Positions 43,364 to 56,405 of a DNA stretch of 64,000 nucleotides are shown here, in pieces; the first letter of the stretch is position 1; every line of letters begins with the position of its first letter. The notes beneath the pieces are model-generated. The model saw only the letters and a list, made by a program, of their open reading frames with translations. It was not told the origin of the DNA and made no database searches. The stretch spans positions 186,001-250,000 of the forward strand of contig QJNS01000003.1 in the NCBI GenBank assembly GCA_004154925.1, read 5' to 3'. The position numbers and the translations under genes were made by a program. The stretch is from Monosporascus cannonballus (lineage: Eukaryota > Ascomycota > Sordariomycetes > Xylariales).

Positions 43364-45248
43364 CTACCGACTCTTCAGCTTCGTGCTGTACCTAACCTGT
43401 AAACAACCGACACCCCTCTCTTGGAATTGTTCTTTGTGTTGTATGTGAATATCCTTCCACGATAGCCCCTGGTCCTTCAGTGTTATAATTAGGTTATCCT
43501 CTTCCGGAGTGAATTTGCTTCTTGCTTTGCCTCCCTGTGCCTTTGGTATCGCGCTGGGAGCTCTGAGCCTGGGATGCCCAACCATATGCGACACCCTGCT
43601 CACACCGTCTTGTTCATTTATACAGGGGTTCCAAGTAAATTGTAGTTGGAAAGTCGCCGATCCATCAATGGTGATACGTTTCAGAACCGCTTATCTGTTG
43701 AACCTAGCAACGCCATGGCTTAGTTAGCTAACAAGCTAGTGGAAATTACTTCGGCTACTCCGGTATCCTTATCTCTTGGCTACCACTGTTTTTATATGTA
43801 TTTAAGGAGGGTTCACCACCTTCACCTTTTACAGAGGACCTTCTAGAGGTCAGGCAACCTTTAATACACTTCTTCTTCAGTTATATGCTTCTGTGTGTGA
43901 TGCAGGGTCTCACATTGTCCAAGTGGCCATTCCTCAAACTTTGCTGTAGGTGTTTGAATATGTGACTCGTCATCACTAGTGTAGGTATGTGGTGGGCTAG
44001 GCATACCGTACCGGCCTGCAGTTAAAGAGCTCCGTCGTGAGAAGTTGCCGCTGGCTGACTGCGTTTTCTTCCTAGTGGACCTTCTAGGAACAGTTAAGCT
44101 CGGAGAACGAATAGCTTTCCGGCGCCTGGAAGATTCGGAAGGTTGTTGGTCGATGCTGCTATCATCTTCGTCTATTTCTGCTTCATTTAAGCTAGACTGC
44201 CCATGGAAGCCGTTGCATACTGGTGGCTGATGGGTTTGGTCTTGGTCGCTGCCGCTGTCGCTACCAGGAGGGTCATAGGAATCATCCTGGGCAGCTTTCT
44301 GAGCATGTACCGCAGTCTTCCGACGTTTGCGACGATGTTGATTCTCATCTGCTGAATCGCTTCCTGAGGTCGCCGTACCACGGCTTGCGTAACGAACTGG
44401 AGTCTTTCTCCGACGAAGCCTTGACTTGACTGGATGCGAGTGGCTGCTGTCTTCATTGCTCCCGCTTTCATAAGCAGAAACATTGTAGGACCCAGCACTT
44501 TGGGAAGCGTCTGTTTCATGCCTTCGTGAATATCTTGTGTGATTTGATAAGGAGCGAGATTTGCTGTATGTCATAATGATGTCGCATGATATGTTGTCTG
44601 CGGCCCCCTTTGGTGTGTCCGTCTCAGAGGGGCATACAGTATGATCGGGCTGCGATGGGGAGTCGAGCCCGATAGGATCGGGCAATACTCTGGCTGGCTG
44701 AACAGACACGCTGGTTTCAGGGGGTGTACTGGGTAGAATGATCGGCTCTGTTACCGCCACAGAACAAGAAGACGCAGAAAACCGGGGCATGCTGCAGTCT
44801 TCATTATCTGGTCTCGATGCTAATGGGCTCCTTCGCTCTGGCCCATCCATCGTAGGGTCTTGAGCGGGATGACCACAAGCTCCAGGGCTTGAAGTGTCTG
44901 GACTTTTCTCTGCTAAGGGTATGTTAATAATATCGCCGCAAAAGGAGATAAGACAAAACTGTACGTGCCTCTCTTATTAGTACCAAGGTTACCGCACTCT
45001 TGCGTATCCGCAAGAAGCTGGTCAATTGGTGGTAGCGATGAGCTAGAACAAACGCTAGCCGAATCCTTATAATCAGACTCATCGTCGCTTGAGATCACGA
45101 TGGTATTATCATTCGGCGGTGCGGCAGGATGCAGTTGGGAAAATTGTGCATTTTCGCACAAAACATCTGGTTTTTGGCTTTGAATTTTCGGAATTCTTAG
45201 TTGGTTTGAGTTAAAAAAGACCTGGTTGTCAAGATTCATAGGAGGCAT
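43364..45248 (-). pseudogene. Myb/SANT-like gene split by a solo LTR
   Basis: Minus-strand gene. Exon 1 is 45248-44984 and exon 2 starts at 44912. The 71-bp intron has acceptor CTTAG and donor GTACTA; a GTAACC donor nearby also keeps frame. The product is Ser-, Asp- and Arg-rich with basic clusters (SRLRRRKTP, RRKRRK) and acidic stretches (VISSDDESD), typical of a disordered nuclear protein. At 43914 the frame enters a solo copia LTR and stops at 43861 after 17 LTR-derived codons. Beyond the LTR, from 43690, the same frame resumes (AVLKRITIDGSATFQLQF) and ends in a Myb/SANT-like domain (KFTPEEDNLIITLKDQGLSW, then QVRYSTKLKSR). Removing the LTR and one target duplication leaves one open frame of about 529 residues. 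The present gene would lose its putative DNA-binding domain. Molecular role inferred only. Confidence 0.75.
43696..43914 (+). repeat. Solo copia LTR inside the Myb/SANT-like gene
   Basis: 219 bp from TGTTGAACCT to GGTCTCACA, with TG...CA ends and near-matching 5-bp flanks TTATC (43691-43695) and TTGTC (43915-43919), differing by one transition. It shares GGAGGGTTCACCACC-type, CCTTCTAGAGGTCA and GCTTCTGTGTGTGAT blocks with the LTRs at 17089 and 38294 but is more diverged. It shows no RIP. LTR-LTR recombination is the usual route to a solo LTR. Confidence 0.9.
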
Positions 45249-46540
45249 GGCGATGGAAGATGGTAGTACGTATAAAGCCTCTCATTCTGGCTCCCGGGGG
45301 AGAAGAGACGCAGCTTATATACCTCTCCATGTAAGCGTTCGCCGTTGCTGAGTCTGGGCGGAGTCTCTGGCAGGCCGCCTCGCTACCGTGGGCTCCTCCG
45401 ATAACTTGGTTTGCCCCTCAGCCACTTTGTCCCTTTGTCATCGCCAGCAAGACCATGTTCGGGCTATGCAAGCCATGGGAAGGGCGCCAAGCGGTCAAGT
45501 AATCCATCCTGAGTCTAGATCGGGCCATCCTCACCAGCAACTTCTAGTTCCGAGTGCGCGAAACCAACGACAAGGCCGAAATAAGTGCTCCCGCATGCCG
45601 ATCCATCCGCAGCCCCTGGATCCTTCGGAGAACATTGACTCCAGAAATGCGCCAAGCAGGCAGGGACCGTAGTGAATTATCGTCCAAAATGAGTCGGCTG
45701 ACCTGCCATGGCGCCTATCGAACTGAATTCGGAAGTTCGCCTGCGGAATGAATGGTCCGGGTCGGTGAAGCATTACGTGTCAACCAGCCTTCGCCCCGGC
45801 CCCCCCCTGGCAATAATGGACCGCCGACGAATCATCTAACTCGAGAAGGTTATGCAACCCCTTTTCATGCCGTGGGCTGGCTCGGTCTTTCCGTTTCACC
45901 GTGGAACCTGCTCGCTTGGCAATTTAGGCTGTAGTAGGGGATGAGCCACTGAGGTATTTTCGCTATTGGCCAGACGCCCCGAAGGAGGCCTCTCCACGAC
46001 AGGCGTGGAAAGCAGCAGCACCTGATGCCTAGCAACGATCGTGACTCATGGACGGGACATCCTCTGAGAAGATGTGGCCGTCTAGGGCCGAAACAGTGGG
46101 AATACGAGGAGCCAGCATTGAAAAGTCTCAAAAATTTGCGCTATAAAAACCGAAGTCAACCATTAGGAGATGGGAAGAACAGAGAAACAGTCAATAGTAT
46201 AATTATACCACATCATACCACATAGATTAAAGGCACTCAGAAAGAGGAGCATCGCGTTGGCGAGAGTAAGACGAAGGCGTTACTTCGGCGGGATGCATTG
46301 ACAACGACGTGAGGGTGGGGAGACGGCTGTGCTTGTATCAAGGAAATGAAATGAGCAAAAGCCCAACGACAAGGCATGGAAAAGGAGAAAGATGTAAATG
46401 ATACCTTCGGGACAGGGCCAAAAGACGTTGACTTATTATATACAGATGGTCACGTGATGCGTGTTGACCATGAAGCGGCGTGCGCGCCTTGCCCGAACGG
46501 GCGATGCCGCTAAACCTGTGGCGGCAGCAGCGTGTCCGAG
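45249..46540. other. Intergenic region at the right edge of island 2
   Basis: The first part is GC-rich and the likely promoter side of the Myb/SANT-like gene. Short frames on both strands show no domains. A CACGTG palindrome is present at about 46452-46457 (GTCACGTGATG), a possible bHLH site of unknown relevance. Composition drops sharply at about 46540, where RIP-type sequence begins. Confidence 0.5.
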
Positions 46541-46901
46541 TTTACTTAATTAAAAAAAACGGCGTATCGTAAATCTGGTATAGGTAAAAACTGCCGGCTT
46601 TTTCCGAACAGTTATGATTTGTTTTTTTCTGGGTAAAGCCCTTTTAAAAAAGGGTCGATAAAAAATAGGCGGTTTGCTAATACTTTTACCGCCCATATTA
46701 AGAAAATTATTAATATTAACCAGATCAATTTAAAAAGCGTAATATTATAATAAAATGTTATTTCATGATTATTTTATAATGTTCCTAATATAACTAAATA
46801 TTGCGGTTATAAATATCTTATAATATTAATTAATTAAAGTTAAATCGGCAGTAATTTAAATTAAAAAGGTTTATAAACAAAAAGTTATTACGTTAAAATA
46901 A
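46541..46901. other. AT-rich spacer next to gypsy element
   Basis: Sequence of RIP-like composition without recognisable coding. A weak inverted repeat GGCGGT...ACCGCC (about 46670-46694) is seen. It probably belongs to an older repeat into which the gypsy at 46902 inserted, continuing beyond 53668. Confidence 0.45.
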
Positions 46902-47293
46902 TGTTACGACCTAACAAGCTCCGGTCTCGAGAAACGGTCAGATAAGGAGTATACGGACCATCTCCCGGGTTACGTAACGGTAATTATTGCCAAGCCAGTA
47001 ATTATTAATAATTAAAGGTAATCTCAAATAATTATAATTACCACCAATAACGTAATTACGAATAATTAAACCAAAAAAAGGATATATACGCTTATTATTT
47101 TTATAATTTACATAATTTTACTTTGTAATACTTATTAATATTAATCGTTTATAATATCGTTATTTAAAATATTTTTAATATTATGAAACGTAATACGTTA
47201 TTATATTTATTATTTAGATTTTTACGATATTCTTATTAATATAAATCCGTTAATTTAAGGTTTAATAATTGGTTAAATTATTAAGCCAATATA
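46902..47293 (+). repeat. Family 1 gypsy 5' LTR (plus orientation)
   Basis: 392 bp, TGTTACGACC ... CCAATATA. It is preceded by AATAA (46897-46901). The first 90 bases keep near-original sequence (CTAACAAGCTCCGGTCTCGAG); the rest is RIP-mutated. Confidence 0.93.
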
Positions 47294-50200
47294 TATTATA
47301 AGTTCTTATTTAATAATACCGTTAAATTCTAAGTAATATTTAATATTGTTAAAATATCGATTAACGTTTAGGAAACCTTTATTTAACAGCTTTAAGTTCG
47401 AATTCGAGAATTAGAAAAAAAATCCAACAAATTAAGGTTATGTTATTTACTTAAATTTTTTTCGCCCGTATAAAACTTAGAAAGCCGCAGCCCTATAATA
47501 AAAAAGGTAATTTTTAAACTTTTTTAATTTAATTACAACTTTACTTTCATTTTCTGGACCTTAATAATTTAGCCAATTAGGTTTTAATAATAAGAATATG
47601 CCTAATAGAAAATACAGTTAATTAATTTAAGCCCATTATGAAAAATTTCCTAGAAATAGGAAAATTAAATAAAAAAACTTTATTAATAAGATTTTTTATT
47701 TTATATTAATTTCGAAGATAAAATGCGTAATAATTTCGGTAATCCGGATAAAAAACGATTTACAACCTAATAATTTTTATAATTCCGATAAAAAGGACCT
47801 ACGTTTAGATATGCCGTGATTTTTAAAAATTTTACGGTTAAGGCGGGATAAGAAAATGACGAAATTAACGTTTTTATCGATATATTTTATAAAGGATTAA
47901 AAAATAATATAAAATATGAAATTATTCGAATTAAGCTATTAATTACTTTGGACCGGTATATTATAAAGGTAATTCAGATTAATAATCGATAATTTAAAAG
48001 ACGATAAAAAAAGGATAATATGTTTTACGTTCGAGATATAATAAATCCAATTAAAGGAAAAAATAAGACGTACCTTTTATTTCTTACGGAACGGCGCTAA
48101 GACATATAAAATTTGGCGTTATTTATCGACAAAATTAAAGCCAGATTAAATGCTTTAATTATGAGAAAATAGGATATAAGATTTATAAATATAACAAACT
48201 TAAGAAATTATAATAAGATAACTGGATCTTTATACCGGAAAGATAATTCAGAAATAATTGAGAAAATGATAGCAAAATTATTAACATAATTTAAGCCAAA
48301 TGTATATTAGGTTTATAACAAAAGGTTTAACCGGGACTATTACGATAAGAAATCCGACAAAAAATATAACAAGTTAAAAAGTTAATTTAATAAATATTAT
48401 AAGCATAATAAGAAATATTATAAGGATAATTACGCGAATATTAGAATTAGATAAAAAAAGTTTATTCCGGAATTCCTAATTAATATAGTAAAATATACGC
48501 CATATATTGTCGACGACGAGAATATTCCGATTACGAAAAATAAAAATAATATATTTACGAACGAATTACCTGTAGGTATTATAAGGGATTCGACTTTTTA
48601 AACCGTACCGGAAATAATAAAAACGATAAATAATAATATCGATATTTTCGAATTATAGCCCTAAAAGATGTATAATAATTGGCCGAAATAAAAAGCTGAT
48701 CCGAAAAAAAATAATGCTTATAAAAAAACCTTTTTTGTTATTATGGATGGTATAATTATTAAACGGAAAGAAAGTTAATTTAGCGTATAACGAAAAAATA
48801 TCGCCAGAAAGTTATTACGGATCGTTATTTTTAATTGGTATTTTTCATAAACCTCCATAAAAATTGTTAAGGAAATAATATGCTAGTTTATAAGAGAATT
48901 TTGGAACGATAATTAAAACGATATATAATGGGATATAGTTACAAATATGAAAAAATAATTTATTCGATAAGGAAAAGAATTATAACAAAATTAAAAAATT
49001 TAATATGGTTTAAAGGAATAATATACCGGCAATAACGATAAATATAACAGCCTAATACGTTAAACGAAAAAATATAAGTAAAACTTAATAAATTCGAATA
49101 GAAATTAAAAGAAAAAAGATATTTATAAAAAAGCTGTAAAATAATAAAATCCAGAAAAATTAAAAAAATTCTTAAAAAAGGTTTTAAACGCAACGATAAA
49201 AAACGTTAATAACGTTATTATTTTCGAAATACGAATTAAAACGTATTAATATACCGTAATAATAAATTACGAAATTTTAGGTAGGAATTATATTACAATA
49301 AATATAATTAATAAGATTACATTATTATAAAAATATAAGTTAAAACCTTATATAATAACAAATACCGAAAATTAGGAATTCGCTTACGATAACGGAAAAG
49401 TTATATGCGAAATTAAGTATTTTAAAATTTTTGTTAAAACATGATATTAAACGGTTAATTTCGATATGGTTTTATTTAGGAATTATGATATAATTTTAGG
49501 AGTATTATAAATACGTTAGTACGGAATTTTGATTAACGGTAAAATTAATTAAATAAAATTTGTTTTACTTTTTGTTAATAAACGAAAAAAATAAGATTTT
49601 AATATTTAATCGGTAATAACGACGAATATTAGCATAAGATTACGATAAAACCCTTATTACTTAAAGAAATAAGATATAAAAAAGAAAACGGCTATTAAAA
49701 AATATAACATATTATTATTATTATTAGAACGAAATTAACATAATTAAATTACAATATAAAATAATAAGAATAATAGCCCCAAAAGTAAGAAAATTTAATT
49801 AATATATTACTATAATGTTACAAATATAAATAACTTTTTAAAAAGGAATTTCATACGAAATTATTAAAATATAACGAATAGGATTATAAGATAATCTTTA
49901 AAAAAGAACTTTTGACAAAATTTTATCTTATTTACAATCTTAACGGAAATAAGTTATGTATTTTAAAAAATATTGAGAAAATCGATTACAAAAAGGATAA
50001 ATTCGATTTTCGAAATTATTTGCAAAATATTTAATATTTTTTATATTTAAAAAGAATAGAAAATTACGACTTATAATTAATTATCGATACTTAAATAACG
50101 TTATTGTTAAAGATCAAATATTATTATTCTTAATTATGGAAATAAAAAATCAATTTTACGGAGCGTAATAGTTTATAATTTTCGATATTAATAAATAAAT

Positions 50201-52504
50201 GAATTTTTATTAAAATTAAAAAAGGATACGAATGAAAAATAGCCTTTAGGATAAAATATGGATTATTTAAAATTTGGTTATATTAATTGGATTCATGAAC
50301 GTACTCGTAACTTTTTAGTAAATAATTAATTACGTATTACGAAAATATTTTTATATTTTCGTCGTTTGTTATTTCGACAATATGTTTATTTTTTTAAAAA
50401 CGGAAAAAGTATATATAAAATACGTTTATAAGGTTTTTTAAGTCTTATGAAACATAAAGTTATTTATTAATGCAAAAAGAAATTAATTTTATATATAGGA
50501 AATGGAATATCTGGAAGATATTATTACCTTAGGATATATCAAAATAAACCCCAAGAAAATCGCTATAATTATAGAATAACAAACGTTAATAATAGTTAAA
50601 AAATATAGGTATTTTTTAATTTTATTAATTATTATAAGAAATTTATTCGAAGTTTTAATAAGATAATTATATTTTTAATACATTTTACGAAAAAAAAGGA
50701 ATTTAAAAAAACGCCAGATACAGAAAAAGCATTTTAATATATTAAGAATGCAATTATTAATAAGTTAATATTAATTATGTACGATTTAAACCGCCCTATT
50801 AAATTAAAAACCTATATTTCGGATTACGCGTTAGGCGTAATAATCAAATAACGAAATAATTAAGGTAAATTATATCTTATTATATTTTTTTCGTGCAAAT
50901 TAAAAAGAATTAAATTTAATTATAGCATCCTAAATAAGGAATTCATAATTATTACTATGGCATTTCGAAAATTTAGATATTTTTTAAAGAAAAAGTTATA
51001 TTAAGCCAAGATTTATATGGATTATTAAAATTTTACCTGATTTATTATGATTAAGAAATTTATAAAACGATAATTAAGATATATAAAAAAATTGGCGAAC
51101 TTCGATTTCGTTATTATTAATAAGAAAAGTACAAAAAAGGGCAAAATAAACGTTTTAAGTAAACGATTCAATTTCAAAACAAATTAGTCAAACTTAATTA
51201 TATCATTTTTGATATTATTATAACAAGATATTTATGTTGACGACAGATTGCGATAATTTAGGTAATACCTTTAGATATGCATTAAAAGATTTAGCAGTAG
51301 AATAACAATTTCCCAGAAAAATAAAAAATAAATAAAATATAAATTTGAAAAGAACATTAAAAAGATTTAGTACGAAAAATATATAAATATTAATTATACG
51401 GGTATTTAAGGATTTATAAAACCTTAAAGCCATTTTAACCTTTATATTTTTTTAAAAATAAAATTAAAGGTATTGAAAATTATATAGAAAAACGATATTT
51501 GTACTAAAATAAAAATTCGATGACAGAAGCCATACGGAAAATTATAACTATTATTAATTATAAAGCGATTATAATATTTAGTTATATTCAATTTTATTAT
51601 TAAATTTCCTATATTAAAAGATTTAATTACGGGAATATATTACGATAATACTTTCGTAATCGTTGACCGATTTACGAAATGTTTTTATTTTTTAGCATAT
51701 TATAAGGATATAAACACCCAACAAATAATATATATTTTTTTGATATATATTTTTAATATATACGAATTATTAATAAAAACTATTTTAAATAAAGGATCGA
51801 TATTTGCCTTTAAGTTTTAGTAAAGCTTTATACCAGAAATCGGCCTAAATTATAAGTTATTTAAGGTATTTAACCCTTAAATAAATAAATAAACGGAACG
51901 AATAAATTAAACTATAAAAATTTACTTTCGATATTATATCAATTACAAATAAAATAATCAAATTAAAAAATTATTAACTGCATAATTGGCTTAAAATATT
52001 AATTATTACGAAAATATTAAGATAATACCTGTAAAGGTAAATTTTGGTTTTATTCTAGAAATTTATAAAAAAATACGTAACGACGGTCCAATTAATATTA
52101 AAACAATTATAATAATTATATTCAAAAATAGAAATAAAAATAAAATTCCTACGAAACTAAGTAAATAAATATTATAATTAAAAAAGGTTAAAAAGATTAA
52201 CCTTTAAAAAGGGACAAATAGTTTTCCTCGTTATAAAAAACATTTAAATAAAAAACCCAACAGAAAATTTGATTTTAAACATATCGGTCCATATAAAATC
52301 ATTAAAAAAATCTCAGTAAATAACTATTAATTAAAACGTTTATCAAAAGTTAAATTTTATTTAATTTGTTACGTTTTTCATTCGAATTAACAGCAAATAT
52401 AAAAAAGGTATATACGGCATAAAATAATATGGAAATAAAAAATAAATAAATATACGAAATAAAACAATTTTCGATATACGAAAATAAAACGGATTTACTC
52501 AGTA

Positions 52505-53176
52505 CCTAATTAAATAAAAAAAGTATTTAAATTTCGAAAATATCTAGGAACCCGTTAAGAATCTTATTAACATCTTGTATTTATTAAAAAACTTTTACTA
52601 GTAATAACGGGCGCGTCCTAATTAACAGCCGACCAATTGGTAGCCGGGATATCGGGCTAACTGGCCGCAATATATGCTAACATCATAGCCGTAACGGTAA
52701 CCTCTAATTATTTTTATTTTCGACGTTTTTATTTTTCTAGTTTGTCCAATAATTAGAATTTACATTATACTATAATAACGTTTTTCGAACGAATTAACGT
52801 TTTTTACTTACGTAAACGAATAAAAAAAATTATTTATTTTTTCCTGATATATATGTTAAACCTTAAAATAAAGCCGTTAAAAATTTAATAATTATTTTTC
52901 GGCAAGTATTTTCTTACGTTTTAAACGTTAATATTCGTAACGAATATTTTAAGGGGAAAAGACGGGTACGCCGGTATAATTATAAGATCAATTTCGGTTA
53001 ATATATTCCTTATACCTTAAAATATTTTCCATTATTTTTTATTTTATGTTTTTCAAAAAATAATAAAAATAAAGCATAATTTGGTAATTAAATTCGTTAA
53101 AGATTTTTACAAGGTTAATATGACGAACGGTAAAAGAATAAGGAACGCAACGAATTTTAAAAATACGAAACGACAT
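52505..53176 (-). pseudogene. Antisense reading frame inside family 1 gypsy (copy 2)
   Basis: Counterpart of 24277-24951. On the minus strand it begins MSFRIFKIRC and carries FIRLRKQKTLIRSKN and then LLDKLEK, with a DAPV-type end after ATNW. As in the first copy, the interruptions are TAA or TAG. Its 3' end overlaps the chromodomain end of pol on the opposite strand, so the two coding regions converge and overlap by roughly 50 bp. Confidence 0.55.
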
Positions 53177-53267
53177 AATTAGAAGCAAAAAAAAGGATAC
53201 TTATCGAACGAAAAAAAGAAAAAAGAAAAGAAATCTTAAGGGCAAGATTTTGGGAGGAGGAAAATTA

Positions 53268-53663
53268 TATTATGACCTAATAAGCTCCGGTTTCGAAAAA
53301 CGGTTAAATAGGGAGTATATGGACCACCTTCCGGGTTACGTAACGGTAATTATTACCAAACTAATAATTATTAATAATTAAAGGTAATTTTAAGTAATCG
53401 TAATTATTATTATTAACGTAAATACGAATAATTAAGCTAAAAAAAAGAAAAATATATACGTTTATTATTTCCATAATTTAGATAACTTTAATTTGCAATA
53501 CTTATCAATATTAATTGTTTATAGCATCGTTACCTAAAATATTTTTGGTATTAGGAGACGTAATACGTTACTATATTTATTGCTTAGATTCCCGCGATAT
53601 TCCTGCTAACATAAACCCGTCGACTTAAGGTTTAATAGTTGATTAAACCACCAAACTATCACA
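53268..53663 (+). repeat. Family 1 gypsy 3' LTR (plus orientation)
   Basis: 396 bp, TATTATGACC ... AACTATCACA, followed by AATAA. Differences from the 5' LTR are mostly C/T and G/A transitions, as RIP gives, so they cannot be used to date the insertion. Confidence 0.93.
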
Positions 53664-56199
53664 AATAATTAGGTAAAAAAGTAATATGGAAAAATATAAA
53701 TCTTATTAATAAGTTTCTTTTGGCCATAACAATAATTTGGATACTTAGTTTAAATTATTCCATATTTATTTCGTTTTTATAGGTATTATAAAATAAAAAG
53801 TAAATTAAATTTTCCAAAGTTTAAATATATACTTATCTTATCTTATAAAGTTATAAACCAAAAAATTACGTAATTTACCGCTTAAACTTAATAATAATAG
53901 GTTATCCGAATTATTATATACGGATAATTGCGATTTAATAAAGTCCGAGCGTTAAATTCTTTTTATAAACTTATTTTTACGTACTTTTATAATACCCCTA
54001 TTTATTGTTGTCTTTTTTCTTTTTCTTTAAATAATAACAATATCGTCTGGATTAACAGATATTTCCTCGCCTATATGTTAAATCTGCTTACGGCAGCAGT
54101 CCAGTTAGAATTAAAGATTTCTTATATCTTTTTTTTTCGTTATTTCCGCCGGGTATATTTAGCTTATTAAGGGTTGCTTTAGAATTATCGGGTATTAGAT
54201 CCGTAATTGGTAATAGCTTTAATATATTAATAAATAATATTTCGAATATTTTAGAAAACGTTTTCCTACGTTTTTCGTATTTTTCGCGCGCATTTTCTAT
54301 ATCGTCCTTATCGTATGCGATATTATTTTTAAACGCTAATAATTAAAGTCAGATATAAAACAATACTATAAGAAAATGCTTAAATTATTTTGGCTTTATA
54401 AAAAACCGGTTAAAAATAAATTTTAAACCTGTGAAATTTTAAATACGTTTTATTATTACGAAAAAACATTAAATACAAAAATTATTATGTATAAAATACG
54501 CGAATCCGAGTAAAACGTTATTAATCCCTTACCAAAATCTCAAAATATCTTAATTAATACTTATATCTATATAAAGTAATTAAAAATAATCCGTATAACG
54601 GAATAAAAAGAATTCACGTTTGTAACGAAAATATTTATTAATATTATTTTCCTAGAGTTTATCGGTACGGCGTAAAACTGAACCCGTTTTGTCAAAATTC
54701 GAATTTAATAATATTATTTTAATAAGGTTAAACTAATTTGCCGTTTAAAACCGTACGTTAAACCTTGATATATTTTTCTTATTACAATCTTGCTAATATC
54801 TTTTGTACGTTTACTTTTGGCATAATATAATTTTTTTATAAAATTTTTAATTTAAAAAATTCAAATTAAATTATTGCTACAAGTTATTAAAATAATCGCA
54901 AAACGTAATAACCGTACGTTGAAATAAGAAATAAAATAATACCGACAAATAAATCAATTCGCGGTTATATTTAAAAAGCCTATCGGTATATTTATAAATT
55001 GTACTAATTGCAAAAATTATGCCTTTTCGCAAAAGAAGTAACCATATAAGTGGTCGATTTATACTATCTACAGCCGAAAATTTCGCTTCATTTATTATTT
55101 TTTCCTCTTCTTCTAATAATTTATTAAAACGAAAATTACAATATTTCGTTTTAATATAATATAAATATTTTTGAAAATATTTTACCATATTTCTATAGCC
55201 AGTAATTATATAGCTAAGGTAATTTTCGCGAAATGCGCTAAAACTATTTGTTATTTAAATAAAATATTTAGAAATATCGAAAAAATAACGTACAAATTAC
55301 CGACCTTAAAAGAAAATTAGTAGTTATGCTTACGTAATATAGGGTGAACTTACACAAAACGTTCGAACATAAGCCAAAGTTTTTTAGTATATAATAAAAG
55401 GTATATAAATAAATTTTAACGGTATTATATATCGCACATTATCTGGATTACTTATTTATTATACAATATTTTGGTATTAATTATATCCTGTTATATTCTA
55501 TAAAAAAGCTTTATTATTTAATACTAAAATTGATTTAAGCAATAAAGAACCGTAATTATGCTATTAACTTACGCAATTATTTTATGATTATTTTAAAAAA
55601 ATTATTAAATCAATTATAATTTTTTCAAATAAACTATCCGGGTTATTTCCCTAATTTAGGAAAGGTTACCCTTTTTTTGGCTGTAATTCTTAAAGTATTT
55701 TTTAACTTAATAATTGGCTTTATACCGTAAAATAAGAAAAGCTTATGAAAAATCTTTTATAATACGTATAATGTATAAGCAAAATAACGGATTTTTTTCG
55801 ATTATGAAAATTAGTTACTTAAGTTATTGCGTAACTATTTGCGCATAAAATCCTGGAAAACGTCAGGTTTACTATCGGAGATAATAACGCAAAATTAATT
55901 AATTAGCCCAAAGTTTTTTAACCGATATAATAATTTATTACCGTTCGAATTAAATCTTCTATCCGCACATATTTAAATATCGACCAAAAAATGACATTTT
56001 CGCTATTCGTAATTAATTTAATAAATAATAATTTTTTAGAATATAAATGTAAAATACGGGATTATCCATATATTATAACTTATAAATATATAAACCTTTA
56101 TAGGAATATTATTAATTCTTTTAGCGATAATATCGACATATTTATTTATATGATTCAAATATATTTTAATAATTAGCGGTTTGAAATTTGGAGTATACT
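53664..56199. other. Unassigned AT-rich, RIP-like sequence
   Basis: 2.5 kb between two gypsy elements with no motif I can place. Open frames exist at 53928-54170 (plus) and 54877-55188 (minus, Glu-rich start then INRPLIWLLLLRKG). Neither has a recognisable domain and both are rich in Ile, Leu, Tyr and Phe, as AT-rich random frames are. It could be a decayed DNA transposon or old gypsy internal sequence. Confidence 0.5.
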
Positions 56200-56405
56200 T
56201 GTAAGATAATGGATAACTGTGAGCTGGGTAAGGTGATATCCGACCAATCCTAAAGCAAATTCCAAAAAGTAAATATATTAGGTGATTTCCATCTGGCGTT
56301 TCCTATTAGCTACCAGATGGTGAATTTATATTAATAAATAAGTCGGTGGCTGATCGGTAGCTGGTCTATTATTAGTTTTATCTTTATAAAGGCTATATTT
56401 TTATA
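56200..56405 (-). repeat. Family 2 gypsy copy B, 3' LTR
   Basis: 206 bp beginning TGTAAGATAATGGATAACTG and ending TTTTTATA. It is preceded by ATACT (56195-56199). Same family as 26161-26366. Confidence 0.93.

Larger units (their letters stand above)
46902..53663 (+). mobile_element. Family 1 Ty3/gypsy chromovirus, complete but RIP-killed
   Basis: 6762 bp with LTRs 46902-47293 and 53268-53663, a perfect AATAA duplication (46897-46901 and 53664-53668) and a polypurine tract GGGAGGAGGAAAA at 53252-53264. Domains on the plus strand: CCHC knuckle remnant at 48151-48192 (CFNYEKIGYKIYKY, Cys/His to Tyr); protease C-terminus with YDIILGVL at about 49490; reverse transcriptase at about 50000-50700; integrase at about 51640-51910 with FVIVDRFTK and a TERIN-type motif; chromodomain at about 52500-52555 (QYLIK-stop-KKYLNFENI-stop-EPV, Trp codons now stops). 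Between chromodomain and polypurine tract lies the antisense frame. The element is the uninterrupted reference for the nested copy at 22286-37693. Confidence 0.95.

Noticed and set aside
44187..44519. Alternative frames inside the Myb/SANT-like gene
   Set aside because: They are shadows of the Ser/Arg-rich frame. The chosen frame is the one that continues across both the intron and the LTR.
46452..46457. CACGTG as a proven regulatory site
   Set aside because: A six-base palindrome is expected by chance in a sequence of this length. Mentioned only as present.
53928..54170. 80-codon plus-strand frame as a membrane protein
   Set aside because: Its hydrophobicity follows from T-rich codons. No start context, no family resemblance.
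54877..55188. 103-codon minus-strand frame as a gene
   Set aside because: Composition (Ile, Leu, Tyr, Phe, Lys) is what AT-rich random frames give. No domain is seen, and it sits in RIP-mutated DNA.
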